From: an uncultured Acetatifactor sp.
GTDB lineage: Bacteria > Bacillota > Clostridia > Lachnospirales > Lachnospiraceae
Assembly (NCBI GenBank): GCA_910586485.1
Contig: CAJUIA010000034.1
Span: 1-42,202 of the forward strand
Reading direction: 5' to 3'
Length of the DNA stretch: 42,202 bases
Shown: piece after piece, positions 24,698-31,335 of the stretch
How positions within the stretch are numbered: position 1 is the first letter of the stretch
How the letters are laid out: the number at the start of each line of letters is the position of its first letter
The notes under the pieces: generated by a model
What the model was told of the DNA's origin: nothing
Seen by the model: only the letters and a program-made list of their open reading frames with translations
Databases searched by the model: none
Position numbers and translations under genes: made by a program

Positions 24698-24802
24698 AAA
24701 AATAGCCGATTTAGACACTAAGCATTTGGAAGATTGGTTGATTTGGTGTGAATGTATGTTCTCGTCAATTTGCACAAAACATATATTCTTAATATGAATC
24801 TG

Positions 24803-24839
24803 AAAGAAAATACGGAAATAGACTTTTCTATCTCCGTAT
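24803..24839 (-). terminator. terminator after the zinc-ribbon gene
   Basis: On the minus strand ATACGGA/TCCGTAT (24833-24839 and 24810-24816) plus inner ATAGA/TCTAT pairs form a stem, followed by TTTCTTT. The stem contains the GATACGGAGATAGAA motif that recurs at 26768 and 27035. Confidence 0.65.
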
Positions 24840-24961
24840 CTCCCAATCCTTTTTACGCTCTTTTTGAGCAAAGGCGCATTATTTTACTTTTGATTGGACT
24901 TTCTCCAACACATAGCCTAAAAACGACTCTCGCATCATTTCCGCACAGAAAAAACGCATAC

Positions 24962-25975
24962 CTAATCTTCTGAGTCAGGCAGACCTATATAAGTTCCTCC
25001 GTAGTCGTATAACATTCCGCTTTCTGCAAGCAAATTGATTTCAGACATATTTGTTATATATTCGAGATATGCAGCAGAACCATCATCACAGTTTATTATA
25101 TAGGTTTCAGAATCCTGTGAGATTTCATAAGGTTCAAACCAAAACTCCATTCCGTTACTTAATACCCCCTTATACATAGAGGGCATATCACTTATCATAT
25201 TACCATTTTCATCACTATCATAGAACAGATAAATTGTAAGTATCATATCCTCACCCGAATTTGTTTCAAAACATTCAAAACGTTGTCCGTCAAAGAAATA
25301 ATTGATACGATTTTCCACACTTTTGCTTTCAATACCGCTATTTCCGTTCACAGCTATATAAGTATCACTCTCGTTGAGCCATTGCCCATTAAGGTCACTT
25401 TTACTAAGAAGAATTACTTTATCCTCATTATAAAAATAGCAGACTGAGGTGGTGGATTGTAACACGGTATCGGAAAACCTATATTGAATATATCCCTCCG
25501 TATCATCAGTACCTACTTGAACCGCAGACGTTGGCACATTACCTACCACTAAACAATTCTGGTCATTCAGATATTCCGAACCTACCATAAACCAAAATTC
25601 ATCACCCTCTTTTTCAATCCAAAAATACAATCCGCTATCAGCAGACTGAAAAGCCTTATCTTTCCACCATTCGTGCTTCAAATCTGTTTTATCATCAGTC
25701 ACATCAGACTGTACGGGGATTTCTGTAGATTCTTCCCGTTGCGGTGTAATATCATTATTCATTGTGTTGGCTATAGTTTCACTATCCCTTTTCAAAAGAG
25801 AACCAAAAACTATGATACAAATTAAGATAACCGCTACAAAGCCAATCATTACTAATCCGTATTTTCTATCTTTTTTATCCGCAACCTTATCCTTATTACC
25901 GTTTTCTGTAGGAGTTCCACACTTCGGACAGTATTTCATATCCGTAACATCAGTACCACAATTTCTACAAAACAT
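24962..25975 (-). CDS. zinc-ribbon single-pass membrane protein of unknown function
   Basis: A 337-aa protein. The first 25 residues are a zinc ribbon with two CxxC pairs (FCRNCG and YCPKCG). A lysine-rich stretch, one membrane segment (about 42-62) and an extracellular domain of about 270 residues rich in aromatic and acidic residues follow, with repeated short strands (LYFWIEKEGDEFWFMVG, YIQYRF, CYFYNEDKVILL). The layout is common in clostridial cell-envelope proteins of unknown role. Start ATG 25975 has GGAGG at 9 nt. It follows the 91-aa gene by 19 nt, so the two form an operon. It is cargo rather than core integration machinery. Confidence 0.7.
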   Translation of the reverse strand: MFCRNCGTDVTDMKYCPKCGTPTENGNKDKVADKKDRKYGLVMIGFVAVILICIIVFGSLLKRDSETIANTMNNDITPQREESTEIPVQSDVTDDKTDLKHEWWKDKAFQSADSGLYFWIEKEGDEFWFMVGSEYLNDQNCLVVGNVPTSAVQVGTDDTEGYIQYRFSDTVLQSTTSVCYFYNEDKVILLSKSDLNGQWLNESDTYIAVNGNSGIESKSVENRINYFFDGQRFECFETNSGEDMILTIYLFYDSDENGNMISDMPSMYKGVLSNGMEFWFEPYEISQDSETYIINCDDGSAAYLEYITNMSEINLLAESGMLYDYGGTYIGLPDSED

Positions 25976-25994
25976 ACATTCAAACCTCCGTCTT

Positions 25995-26270
25995 TCATTC
26001 TCTGCGGGAAATATCACAATCTCCCAATTCCTTTATCTTTTCGATTACTTCTTCAATAAAGCGTTCCGTTCTCCGTTTACCATAATACTCATAGGGATTT
26101 ACGCTTTTCTCCGTCTTTTCGTCCATCCACGGATTCACCACCCAATAACCGTTAAACTCGAATTTAACCATATCAACCGTAGCCAGTCCAGAACCGTCAT
26201 GCCACATAGCGTCCATCTGGTTCCATGCGAAGTTTTTTACGGATTCCATTGTCACTTTGATACAATCCAC
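25995..26270 (-). CDS. 91-aa element protein, unknown function
   Basis: A small soluble protein, not recognised. GTG 26270 is preceded by GGAGG at 9 nt; ATG seven codons in is an alternative. It is rich in Trp, Tyr and charged residues (NQMDAMWHDGSG, FNGYWVVNPWMDE) and ends in a helix (ERFIEEVIEKIKEL). It lies 19 nt ahead of the zinc-ribbon membrane protein gene in the same orientation, and divergent from the Xre regulator gene, which may control both. Confidence 0.6.
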   Translation of the reverse strand: MDCIKVTMESVKNFAWNQMDAMWHDGSGLATVDMVKFEFNGYWVVNPWMDEKTEKSVNPYEYYGKRRTERFIEEVIEKIKELGDCDISRRE

Positions 26271-26422
26271 CCTCCCGTTCCTCCGTTTCGTCTAATTACC
26301 TACACTTTACGCATAAATACAACTGCAAGCATAGATAATAAAAGCATACCGCATATTCATATAAAAAGCAACAGTGAGTATCATTTTCTTTAGCTGATAG
26401 TTTCAAGAAAAGGAGTGATACT

Positions 26423-26755
26423 GTGGACTACAAACTTCTCGGAAAACGGATAAGGGAAGAACGCCTACGACTGGGAAAGACACAGGAGAGTCTTGCGGAA
26501 GAGGTCAATATCTCAACCGCCTATCTCGGACAGATAGAACGTGGGGAACGGAGCGTTACGCTGGATAAGCTGATACCTCTGGCGAATAAACTGGGAGTAA
26601 GCGTAGATTTCCTATTAGCCGAATATCTTACCCCGAATAACGATAACAGCCTTGACCTGATGAGACAGCTTTTTAGCGATAAAACAGCAGAAGAAAAGGA
26701 ATTAGCCGTTAATATGGTGAAACTCTTATTTTCGTATACCGAAAACCGCTTTTAG
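26423..26755 (+). CDS. Xre-family transcriptional regulator of the element
   Basis: A 110-aa protein. Residues 1-70 are an intact helix-turn-helix (LGKRIREERLRLGKTQESLA, TAYLGQIERGERSV, KLGVSVDFLLAEYL). The C-terminal 40 residues form a short helix pair for dimerisation. The start is GTG 26423 behind AAGGAG. It is the only plus-strand gene of the element and is divergent from the 91-aa and zinc-ribbon genes, like phage and satellite master repressors. Candidate sites include the dyads near 24560 and in 26763-27060. Confidence 0.88.
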   Translation: MDYKLLGKRIREERLRLGKTQESLAEEVNISTAYLGQIERGERSVTLDKLIPLANKLGVSVDFLLAEYLTPNNDNSLDLMRQLFSDKTAEEKELAVNMVKLLFSYTENRF

Positions 26756-26762
26756 AGAGGGT

Positions 26763-27060
26763 ACGGTGATACGGAGATAGAATTTAGAAAATTTTAAAAT
26801 TTTTCCTTAAGAGGGGCTTCGCCCCTCTTAACTACTCGCTTCGCTCGTAGATTAGGGATTGGTTTATTTTACTTTTACGAAAGGATTATGGTTAAAGTAT
26901 ATTTAGGTATGTTACCCTATAGCCATTATAAAATAAGATTACTCAAAAGAATACAGACGGAGCGAAGCGACGTCTTTGCGAAGCAAAGGCTGTTTCTAAG
27001 GTTCTAAAAGTTTAAATTTTTAAAAGTTTTCGTTTTCTATCTCCGGTATCACCGTATCAC
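26763..27060. repeat. non-coding region bounded by inverted repeats and filled with GAAGC palindromes
   Basis: GGTGATACGGAGATAGAA near 26765 is repeated in inverse orientation near 27035-27055 with one extra base, and AT-rich flanks extend the match. Inside are four short palindromes with a GAAGC/GCTTC heart: GGGGCTTCGCCCC (26815-26827), CTCGCTTCGCTCG, GGAGCGAAGCGACG and CTTTGCGAAGCAAAG. The first can act as the terminator of the Xre gene. No gene is seen. The shape would suit a replication origin or a multi-hairpin regulatory region. Confidence 0.6.
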
Positions 27061-27064
27061 CGGC

Positions 27065-27301
27065 TTACATCAAATCCAGCAGAAAGCGTATTCCCTCAGT
27101 AAAACCACGGTAAAACAATTCTTTCTCTACCATAGAGTACACCGTATTCAGTTCTTCCTCCAGTCTTACAAAATCCGTATCAGTCGTACAGGCAGAAATA
27201 GCATGATACATTTTATACACAGCCAGTTCCACTTCGGCAGACTTTTCCTTTACCGTCCGGCAGTAAATCAAATCCGTTATCGCTCTATCCACAGATACCA
27301 C
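27065..27301 (-). CDS. 78-aa element protein, DUF6809-like (tentative)
   Basis: A helical, acidic protein with no cysteine-rich or DNA-binding motif. It ends LFYRGFTEGIRFLLDLM, which recalls the C-terminus of small DUF6809-type proteins found in clostridial mobile elements; that link is from memory of the pattern and is weak. It starts 6 nt after the integrase stop, so it is translated from the same mRNA. In that place an excision factor is possible, but the sequence has no winged-helix or MerR-like features. Confidence 0.6.
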   Translation of the reverse strand: MVSVDRAITDLIYCRTVKEKSAEVELAVYKMYHAISACTTDTDFVRLEEELNTVYSMVEKELFYRGFTEGIRFLLDLM

Positions 27302-27307
27302 CTTTTC

Positions 27308-28261
27308 CTACAGCGTCATCGTCAGTTTCCGATTACCATTCGGGGCAACAGTACGGTCAAGGGGATTAAATTTGTCAAAATCCACAGCCAAATCCTGTCC
27401 GAACATCTGAACATATTCCTTTACCACGGCTAAATCCGAATGTCCCAAGACCTTTTGAAGCCGGAATATATCCCCACCGTTTAAAATCCATTTTTTAGCA
27501 AAGGTATGGCGGTATAGGTGGGCTGATGTTTTCTCCACGCCTTTCCCACGGTTATAAGCCGCAAGCATTTCCTGACAGGTACGCTTATCCCATTTACCAC
27601 CGAAACTATTACAGAACACATAGTCTTTCGGCTCTCCTTTCCGATAGCGCAGATACTCTTTCAGTATCTTATCAAGGGCAGGGGACAGCGGTATCAGTTG
27701 GGAAGTGCGGTTTTTGGTATGGTTCAGTTGTATCAGTCCATTTACAAAGTCAATATCCTCAATCTTCAAGTCCAGCGCAGTAGAGATACGGTTTCCAGTT
27801 CCAAGCAGATAGTTAGAGAATACCCACACCTTATATTCAGAGAAATCACAGCTTTTCAGGTCAGGCTTTTTCAGCAGAACCTTTAATTCGGCATCGCTGT
27901 AGGTTTCTTTCAGCTTCTTATCCGCTTTTGGAATCGTAATCTTGAAGTGGTCGAGATACCCCATATCCATACAGTAATAAAGGAATACCCGTACCCCACG
28001 GAGATAGGAATTTACCGTGATTTCATTGCATTTATGGCGGTCTGAACGCAGTTCAAGGACAAAGCGTCCTACCGTCTGATAGTTAATTTCAGAAATCAGC
28101 ATATCATCATTCCCCAGAAACCGATTGAAAATGGCGAAGTGTCCCTTATAGCCTTTGATGGTGTCGGCTCTCAGATTTTTGATTTTACAGTGTTCAAGGA
28201 AGTCTCCGAAAGCCTCAGCTACCGTCAAATCCCTCGTGTTCTGAAAAGATATTTTAGTCAT
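27308..28261 (-). CDS. int: tyrosine recombinase/integrase of the element
   Basis: A 317-aa integrase with all catalytic residues: R158 in GTGNRIS, K183 in NHTKNRTS, H248-x-x-R251 in HLYRHTF, H274 in LGHSD and nucleophile Y283 in KEYVQMF. The N-terminal core-binding domain (about 10-105) has the SAM-like helices. It should recombine the tRNA-Leu core GATTTAGGTTC. Its ATG follows AAAGGAG, but that site is paired inside a long hairpin (28267-28333), so translation is probably restrained. The carried tRNA-Leu and a terminator lie just upstream. Confidence 0.93.
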   Translation of the reverse strand: MTKISFQNTRDLTVAEAFGDFLEHCKIKNLRADTIKGYKGHFAIFNRFLGNDDMLISEINYQTVGRFVLELRSDRHKCNEITVNSYLRGVRVFLYYCMDMGYLDHFKITIPKADKKLKETYSDAELKVLLKKPDLKSCDFSEYKVWVFSNYLLGTGNRISTALDLKIEDIDFVNGLIQLNHTKNRTSQLIPLSPALDKILKEYLRYRKGEPKDYVFCNSFGGKWDKRTCQEMLAAYNRGKGVEKTSAHLYRHTFAKKWILNGGDIFRLQKVLGHSDLAVVKEYVQMFGQDLAVDFDKFNPLDRTVAPNGNRKLTMTL

Positions 28262-28266
28262 AAATA

Positions 28267-28333
28267 TGCTCCTTTCCCCCTCGTTAGATTGTTCGCTTTG
28301 CCAACCGAAAATCTAACGAGTGAAAAAGGAGCA
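28267..28333 (-). promoter_or_regulatory. long leader hairpin sequestering the integrase ribosome-binding site
   Basis: On the minus strand two stems stack: 9 bp (28325-28333 with 28267-28275) and 11 bp (28310-28320 with 28280-28290), with a 4x4 internal loop and a 19-nt terminal loop. The 3' arm contains AAAGGAG, the integrase Shine-Dalgarno, 7 nt before its ATG. The 5' arm is its complement. This fold would hide the site from ribosomes in any transcript that includes the whole hairpin. Confidence 0.7.
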
Positions 28334-28345
28334 AAAATCCGTTAA

Positions 28346-28392
28346 AATATAGAAAAAGACTCCCTGTAAACGCTGTATTTACAAGGAGTCTT
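28346..28392 (-). terminator. terminator after the element-borne tRNA-Leu
   Basis: AAGACTCC (28385-28392) pairs with GGAGTCTT (28356-28363), with further GTAAA/TTTAC pairing inside, then TTTTCTATATTTT. It begins two bases after the tRNA 3' end and separates it from the integrase leader. Confidence 0.85.
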
Positions 28393-28393
28393 A

Positions 28394-28473
28394 TGCGGAA
28401 TGAGGGATTTGAACCCTCACGGTTGCCCACAGGAACCTAAATCCTGCATGTCTGCCAATTCCATCAATTCCGC
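28394..28473 (-). tRNA. tRNA-Leu(UAG) carried by the element
   Basis: 80 nt; acceptor GCGGAAT/ATTCCGC, perfect anticodon stem CAGGA/TCCTG around TTTAGGT (UAG), class II variable arm and GGTTCAAAT T-loop. It has the same anticodon as the split host gene but a different body. Only 17 nt separate it from the host stub at 28491-28531, too short for a promoter, so it should be read from the host side. Confidence 0.92.
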
Positions 28474-28490
28474 ATGTGGGGTATGGGGAA

Positions 28491-28531
28491 GAACCTAAAT
28501 CTGGCGCGTCTGCCAATTCCGCCATATCCGC
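28491..28531 (-). pseudogene. 5' stub of the host tRNA-Leu(UAG) (right attachment site)
   Basis: The first 41 nt of a tRNA-Leu, from acceptor GCGGATA through the anticodon loop to GGTTC, then unrelated sequence. It matches the 5' part of the tRNA at 22633-22714 except for two bases in the anticodon stem. Its CCAGA would pair perfectly with TCTGG in the 3' half now found 5.8 kb away. Confidence 0.85.
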
Positions 28532-28585
28532 CTGTATCGCCGCCGCGTTGAATCCGGGCGTAAGGCTGCTTTTCCCGCAAGCAGG

Positions 28586-28627
28586 AAAAAATAAAACCGT
28601 CCGACTCCTAAACGAAAATTCAGACGG
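28586..28627 (-). terminator. probable terminator after tRNA-Lys
   Basis: CCGTC (28623-28627) pairs with GACGG (28597-28601), followed by TTTTATTTTTT on the minus strand. The stem is short with a long loop, so leakage into the tRNA-Leu stub is plausible. Confidence 0.55.
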
Positions 28628-28633
28628 CTTTCC

Positions 28634-28706
28634 TGAGACATAGGAGACTCGAACTCCCGACACCTTGATTAAAAGTCAAGTGCTCTACCAACTGAGCTAA
28701 TGTCCC
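28634..28706 (-). tRNA. tRNA-Lys(UUU)
   Basis: 73 nt cloverleaf with anticodon loop CTTTTAA (UUU), D-loop AGCTCAGTTGGTAGAGC and T-loop GTTCGAGTC. Last member of the host cluster before its terminator. Confidence 0.95.
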
Positions 28707-28732
28707 ATATTGTTGCTGAAAACTTAACAAAG

Positions 28733-28804
28733 CAGGGCTAGCTGGATTCGAACCAGCGACTGCAGCAGTCAAAGTGCTGTGCCTTACCGCTTGGCGATAG
28801 CCCT
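28733..28804 (-). tRNA. tRNA-Gln(UUG)
   Basis: 72 nt; acceptor AGGGCTA/TAGCCCT, anticodon loop CTTTGAC (UUG), T-loop GTTCGAATC. Confidence 0.93.
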
Positions 28805-28848
28805 GTGTATGACACCAAACGTACTACTCCAAAAGGTTTGATTCTCAG

Positions 28849-28923
28849 GGTGGATAAAGGGATTCGAACCCTTGGCCTCCAGAGCCACAATCTGGCGCGC
28901 TAACCAGCTGCGCTATACCCACC
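28849..28923 (-). tRNA. tRNA-His(GUG)
   Basis: 75 nt including the extra 5' G opposite C73 typical of tRNA-His; anticodon GTG within AGATTGTGGCTCT. Confidence 0.95.
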
Positions 28924-28989
28924 ATATCAGCATCTTAATAAACATATACCCTTGCCGCATCTCCATTACGCCAAAATAGAAAACGGCAG

Positions 28990-29063
<74 letters not shown>

Positions 29064-29101
29064 AAAACAATTACACGTAAACACATAAACCGACAAGGCA
29101 T

Positions 29102-29130
29102 ATTGTATCTTATTCTTCGGAAAATGTCAA
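29102..29130 (-). promoter_or_regulatory. promoter of the Arg-His-Gln-Lys tRNA cluster
   Basis: TTGACA (29125-29130), 17-nt spacer, TACAAT (29102-29107), ending 38 nt before tRNA-Arg. Confidence 0.85.
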
Positions 29131-29211
29131 CTAATAAAATTAAATTCCGCATGGAAAATCGGCCATACCGATACTGCACGCCCAAACCGTGCCCAAACGA
29201 ATACACGGCTC

Positions 29212-29247
29212 AAAAAAGGTTTACACCCGACTTCACAGATGTAAACC
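29212..29247 (-). terminator. terminator after the RNHCP gene
   Basis: GGTTTACA (29240-29247 on the minus strand) pairs with TGTAAACC (29218-29225), followed by TTTTTT. Confidence 0.85.
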
Positions 29248-29270
29248 CTTTCAGAATCCGCTAAAAATCA

Positions 29271-29693
29271 TTACATGCTGCCGTCCCCGCCCATGAGCCG
29301 CGTCATTTCCTCAATGCGGTCAATGGGAAAAGGCGGCATTGCCAATGGCTTCATGGCAATGGACATCAGCTTCATGGGATTATCGTCCGCCGCCACGCGA
29401 TTGGAGCTGAAAGCCCCGCATACTCTGCAGCGATGGATAATTGCCCACTCCCCGTTTTTTCTCACCCATACCGCAACCGGATCCATATACCCGCCGCAGT
29501 CGGATTCCCGGTCTCCCGGCTCCACATCCACATGCAGGCTTGTCAGGCAGTTAGGGCAGTGATTTCTATGCCCGCTTCCGGCACCCTCCGGCACCACCGG
29601 CCTTCCGCATACCTTGCAGGTAAAAGCTTCCTGACAGGTATGATTTTTGTAATATCCCTTTTCAAAGGATCTTTTCTTATTTTCTCTGTTCAT
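29271..29693 (-). CDS. RNHCP domain protein
   Basis: A 140-aa protein with six or more paired cysteines: FTCKVCGRPV, the namesake RNHCPNCL followed by TSLHVD, and HRCRVCGAFSSNR. The family is named for the RNHCP motif and is likely zinc-binding. Its function is unknown, though position 90-105 resembles ribosome-associated or RNA-related zinc proteins. It overlaps the CD3324-like gene by 17 nt and ends at a strong terminator, so the two form a small operon. Confidence 0.88.
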   Translation of the reverse strand: MNRENKKRSFEKGYYKNHTCQEAFTCKVCGRPVVPEGAGSGHRNHCPNCLTSLHVDVEPGDRESDCGGYMDPVAVWVRKNGEWAIIHRCRVCGAFSSNRVAADDNPMKLMSIAMKPLAMPPFPIDRIEEMTRLMGGDGSM

Positions 29694-30000
29694 TTTTCCC
29701 TCCCAAAGGCTGCTCCTTTTCGTTCCCTTCGGAGGGTTTCATTTTTCTGATAATCCGCTGCACACTTTTTTCGGTGAGAAAATATTCTTCTGCCAATGCC
29801 TTTGCAGACCTTCCCCCGCAGAATTTCGTATACATCGCTTCGTTTCGAGATCTCAGCTTCTCTCTGGTTTCGGTAGCAGCGCCCCAGATTTTCTTTTTTT
29901 CCGCTTTTCTCGGAATATAAAGCATCTGTCCGTCTACATACTGCTGCACAGAAGCCAAAATCTCCCTGGGCAGAATCTCTTCTGCGCTGATATAGCTCAT
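29677..30000 (-). CDS. CD3324 family / Mor-like DNA-binding protein
   Basis: A 107-aa protein. MSYISAEEILPREILASVQQ with YVDGQMLYIPRK is the hallmark N-terminus of the clostridial CD3324 group. The second half holds a helix-turn-helix (KALAEEYFLTEKSVQRIIRK) like the Mor transcription activators. I infer a small regulator, perhaps of its own promoter: a 9-bp-arm dyad lies around a TATAAA box upstream. It is translated together with the overlapping RNHCP gene. Confidence 0.85.
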   Translation of the reverse strand: MSYISAEEILPREILASVQQYVDGQMLYIPRKAEKKKIWGAATETREKLRSRNEAMYTKFCGGRSAKALAEEYFLTEKSVQRIIRKMKPSEGNEKEQPLGGKNEQRK

Positions 30001-30035
30001 AATACCCTCCTAATTTTACCGTACTGTCAGGAATG

Positions 30036-30073
30036 GCAATGGCTATAACGTTTTATACCGTAACAGCCATTGC
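30036..30073 (-). promoter_or_regulatory. palindrome around the -10 of the CD3324-RNHCP operon
   Basis: GCAATGGCT (30036-30044) and AGCCATTGC (30065-30073) are perfect 9-bp arms 20 bp apart; the centre carries TATAAA on the minus strand. It is either an operator for the Mor-like protein or a leader hairpin. Confidence 0.55.
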
Positions 30074-30280
30074 TAAGCTGCGGCAGCACTCTCACCATAT
30101 TTCTTCATATTTTAAATCCTCCCTTTTTCTTTTTTATTTATATCTTGTGCGGACCTTCTCATTTCCATTTTTCCAGCCCTTATATATCTTATCATCCGGC
30201 TTCACCGCCTGCAACCTTATTTTTGTTTATGAATCAAACAAGTTCTCAAAGCCGGCAAAATCCTTTATCTATCCGGCGGC

Positions 30281-31240
30281 TCACCCGGCTGTCAGCTCCA
30301 CTAATGACCGAAGCAGCTCCTCCATCATGGCCTCGCCGGGCAGATGCCCCGTCTGTGCCACCACCCGGCACTGCAGGCAGGGATTGCCCGCAGTATCAAC
30401 CAGCTCCTTTACATATTTGGTAGGCGTCACAAGATCGGTATCTCCCTGCAGAATAAGATAGGGAACCTTCACCGCCCTCAACGCTTCAGACAAATCCAGC
30501 TTACAAATTTTCTCCCAAAGGGAATGATTTTTCCGATAACCGTTCACCATCACCGCCTTAAAATCGCGGAAAGAATAATCCGGACCGGTCAGCAGTCCCC
30601 AAATGATGCTTCCCATGGCAGGCTGCTTACCGTTTTTATTCTGATAGGCATCCGTATATTTACGCAGACAGGAGGATACCAGCTGCAGAGCTTTGGGAGT
30701 AACGTGCTCCCCGTCAGCGCTTCGGATGGCGGCAAGCTTCTTCTGCGGAGCTTTAGACCTGCTTAGCCCTTCCATCACTTCCTCGTTAAAAAACACCTTT
30801 TTGACGATCTGTCCCGCCACCACCGCTCCGTCCACAATCTCCGGATACTGCTCCAGCAGCCTGGCGCTCAAAATGCTCCCCCAGGAAGTGGCAAACAGGA
30901 AGATTTTATTATCCTGAAAAAGCTTCCTCAGCTCCCGAATCAAATCCGCCGTCATCTGCACAAATGAGTCCACGGAAAAACCGTCGTCAATCTCTCTGTT
31001 ATTGATGCCGCAGCCTAACTGATCCCAGCAGACCATGAGGAATTTATCGGTAAACGCCGGAAACATCCCTCTGCTGCCTGCAGATAAGGGAATCGGTGTC
31101 CCCGGCCCGCCGTGCAGAAACAGCACCACCGGCAGCTTCCTGCTTTTCCCTTCAATCATTACCTTCTGCGGGTATCCCCCAAGATTAAATTCATAGATGG
31201 CGGAAATCTCATTGTTTTTGATCACATCTTTTCTCTTCAT
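30281..31240 (-). CDS. alpha/beta hydrolase, proline iminopeptidase-like
   Basis: A 319-aa protein. LFLHGGPGTP is the oxyanion loop, the nucleophile Ser is in FATSWGSIL (ATSWG instead of the common GxSxG), the Asp is in LQGDTDLVTP, and the His is in TGHLPGE. The HGGPG motif is typical of prolyl aminopeptidases and related hydrolases. The substrate is unknown. Start ATG 31240 has AGGAGG at 7 nt; the frame runs on upstream into the end of the next gene without support. It follows the double-kinase gene closely (95 nt), so co-transcription is likely. Confidence 0.85.
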   Translation of the reverse strand: MKRKDVIKNNEISAIYEFNLGGYPQKVMIEGKSRKLPVVLFLHGGPGTPIPLSAGSRGMFPAFTDKFLMVCWDQLGCGINNREIDDGFSVDSFVQMTADLIRELRKLFQDNKIFLFATSWGSILSARLLEQYPEIVDGAVVAGQIVKKVFFNEEVMEGLSRSKAPQKKLAAIRSADGEHVTPKALQLVSSCLRKYTDAYQNKNGKQPAMGSIIWGLLTGPDYSFRDFKAVMVNGYRKNHSLWEKICKLDLSEALRAVKVPYLILQGDTDLVTPTKYVKELVDTAGNPCLQCRVVAQTGHLPGEAMMEELLRSLVELTAG

Positions 31241-31335
31241 ATACGCCTCCTGCTTTTCCTTTTTGATCCAAGTCTGATCCCTTTCAACCAAAACAGCACT
31301 CTGTCTGCCGACAAAGCTCCGGCCGCCCTGCCGCC

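Noticed and set aside
24879..24959. A 26-codon minus-strand frame just after the zinc-ribbon stop
   Set aside because: The ATG has only a weak TTAGG before it and the peptide shows no helix, motif or family; not enough to call.
24752..24973. A 73-codon plus-strand frame in the element gap
   Set aside because: It overlaps the zinc-ribbon gene's 3' end and its terminator, has no ribosome site and no recognisable composition; probably chance.
26811..27000. CRISPR-like or tandem array made of the GAAGC palindromes
   Set aside because: The palindromes differ in outer bases, are unevenly spaced and there are only four; they share only the heart sequence.
28394..28531. Simple tandem tRNA-Leu duplication
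   Set aside because: The stub stops at the anticodon loop and its missing half with complementary stem bases is found 5.8 kb away beyond an integrase, which fits integration better.
29131..29211. Small RNA or gene between the tRNA cluster promoter and the RNHCP terminator
   Set aside because: No promoter, frame or stable hairpin could be supported in this short stretch.
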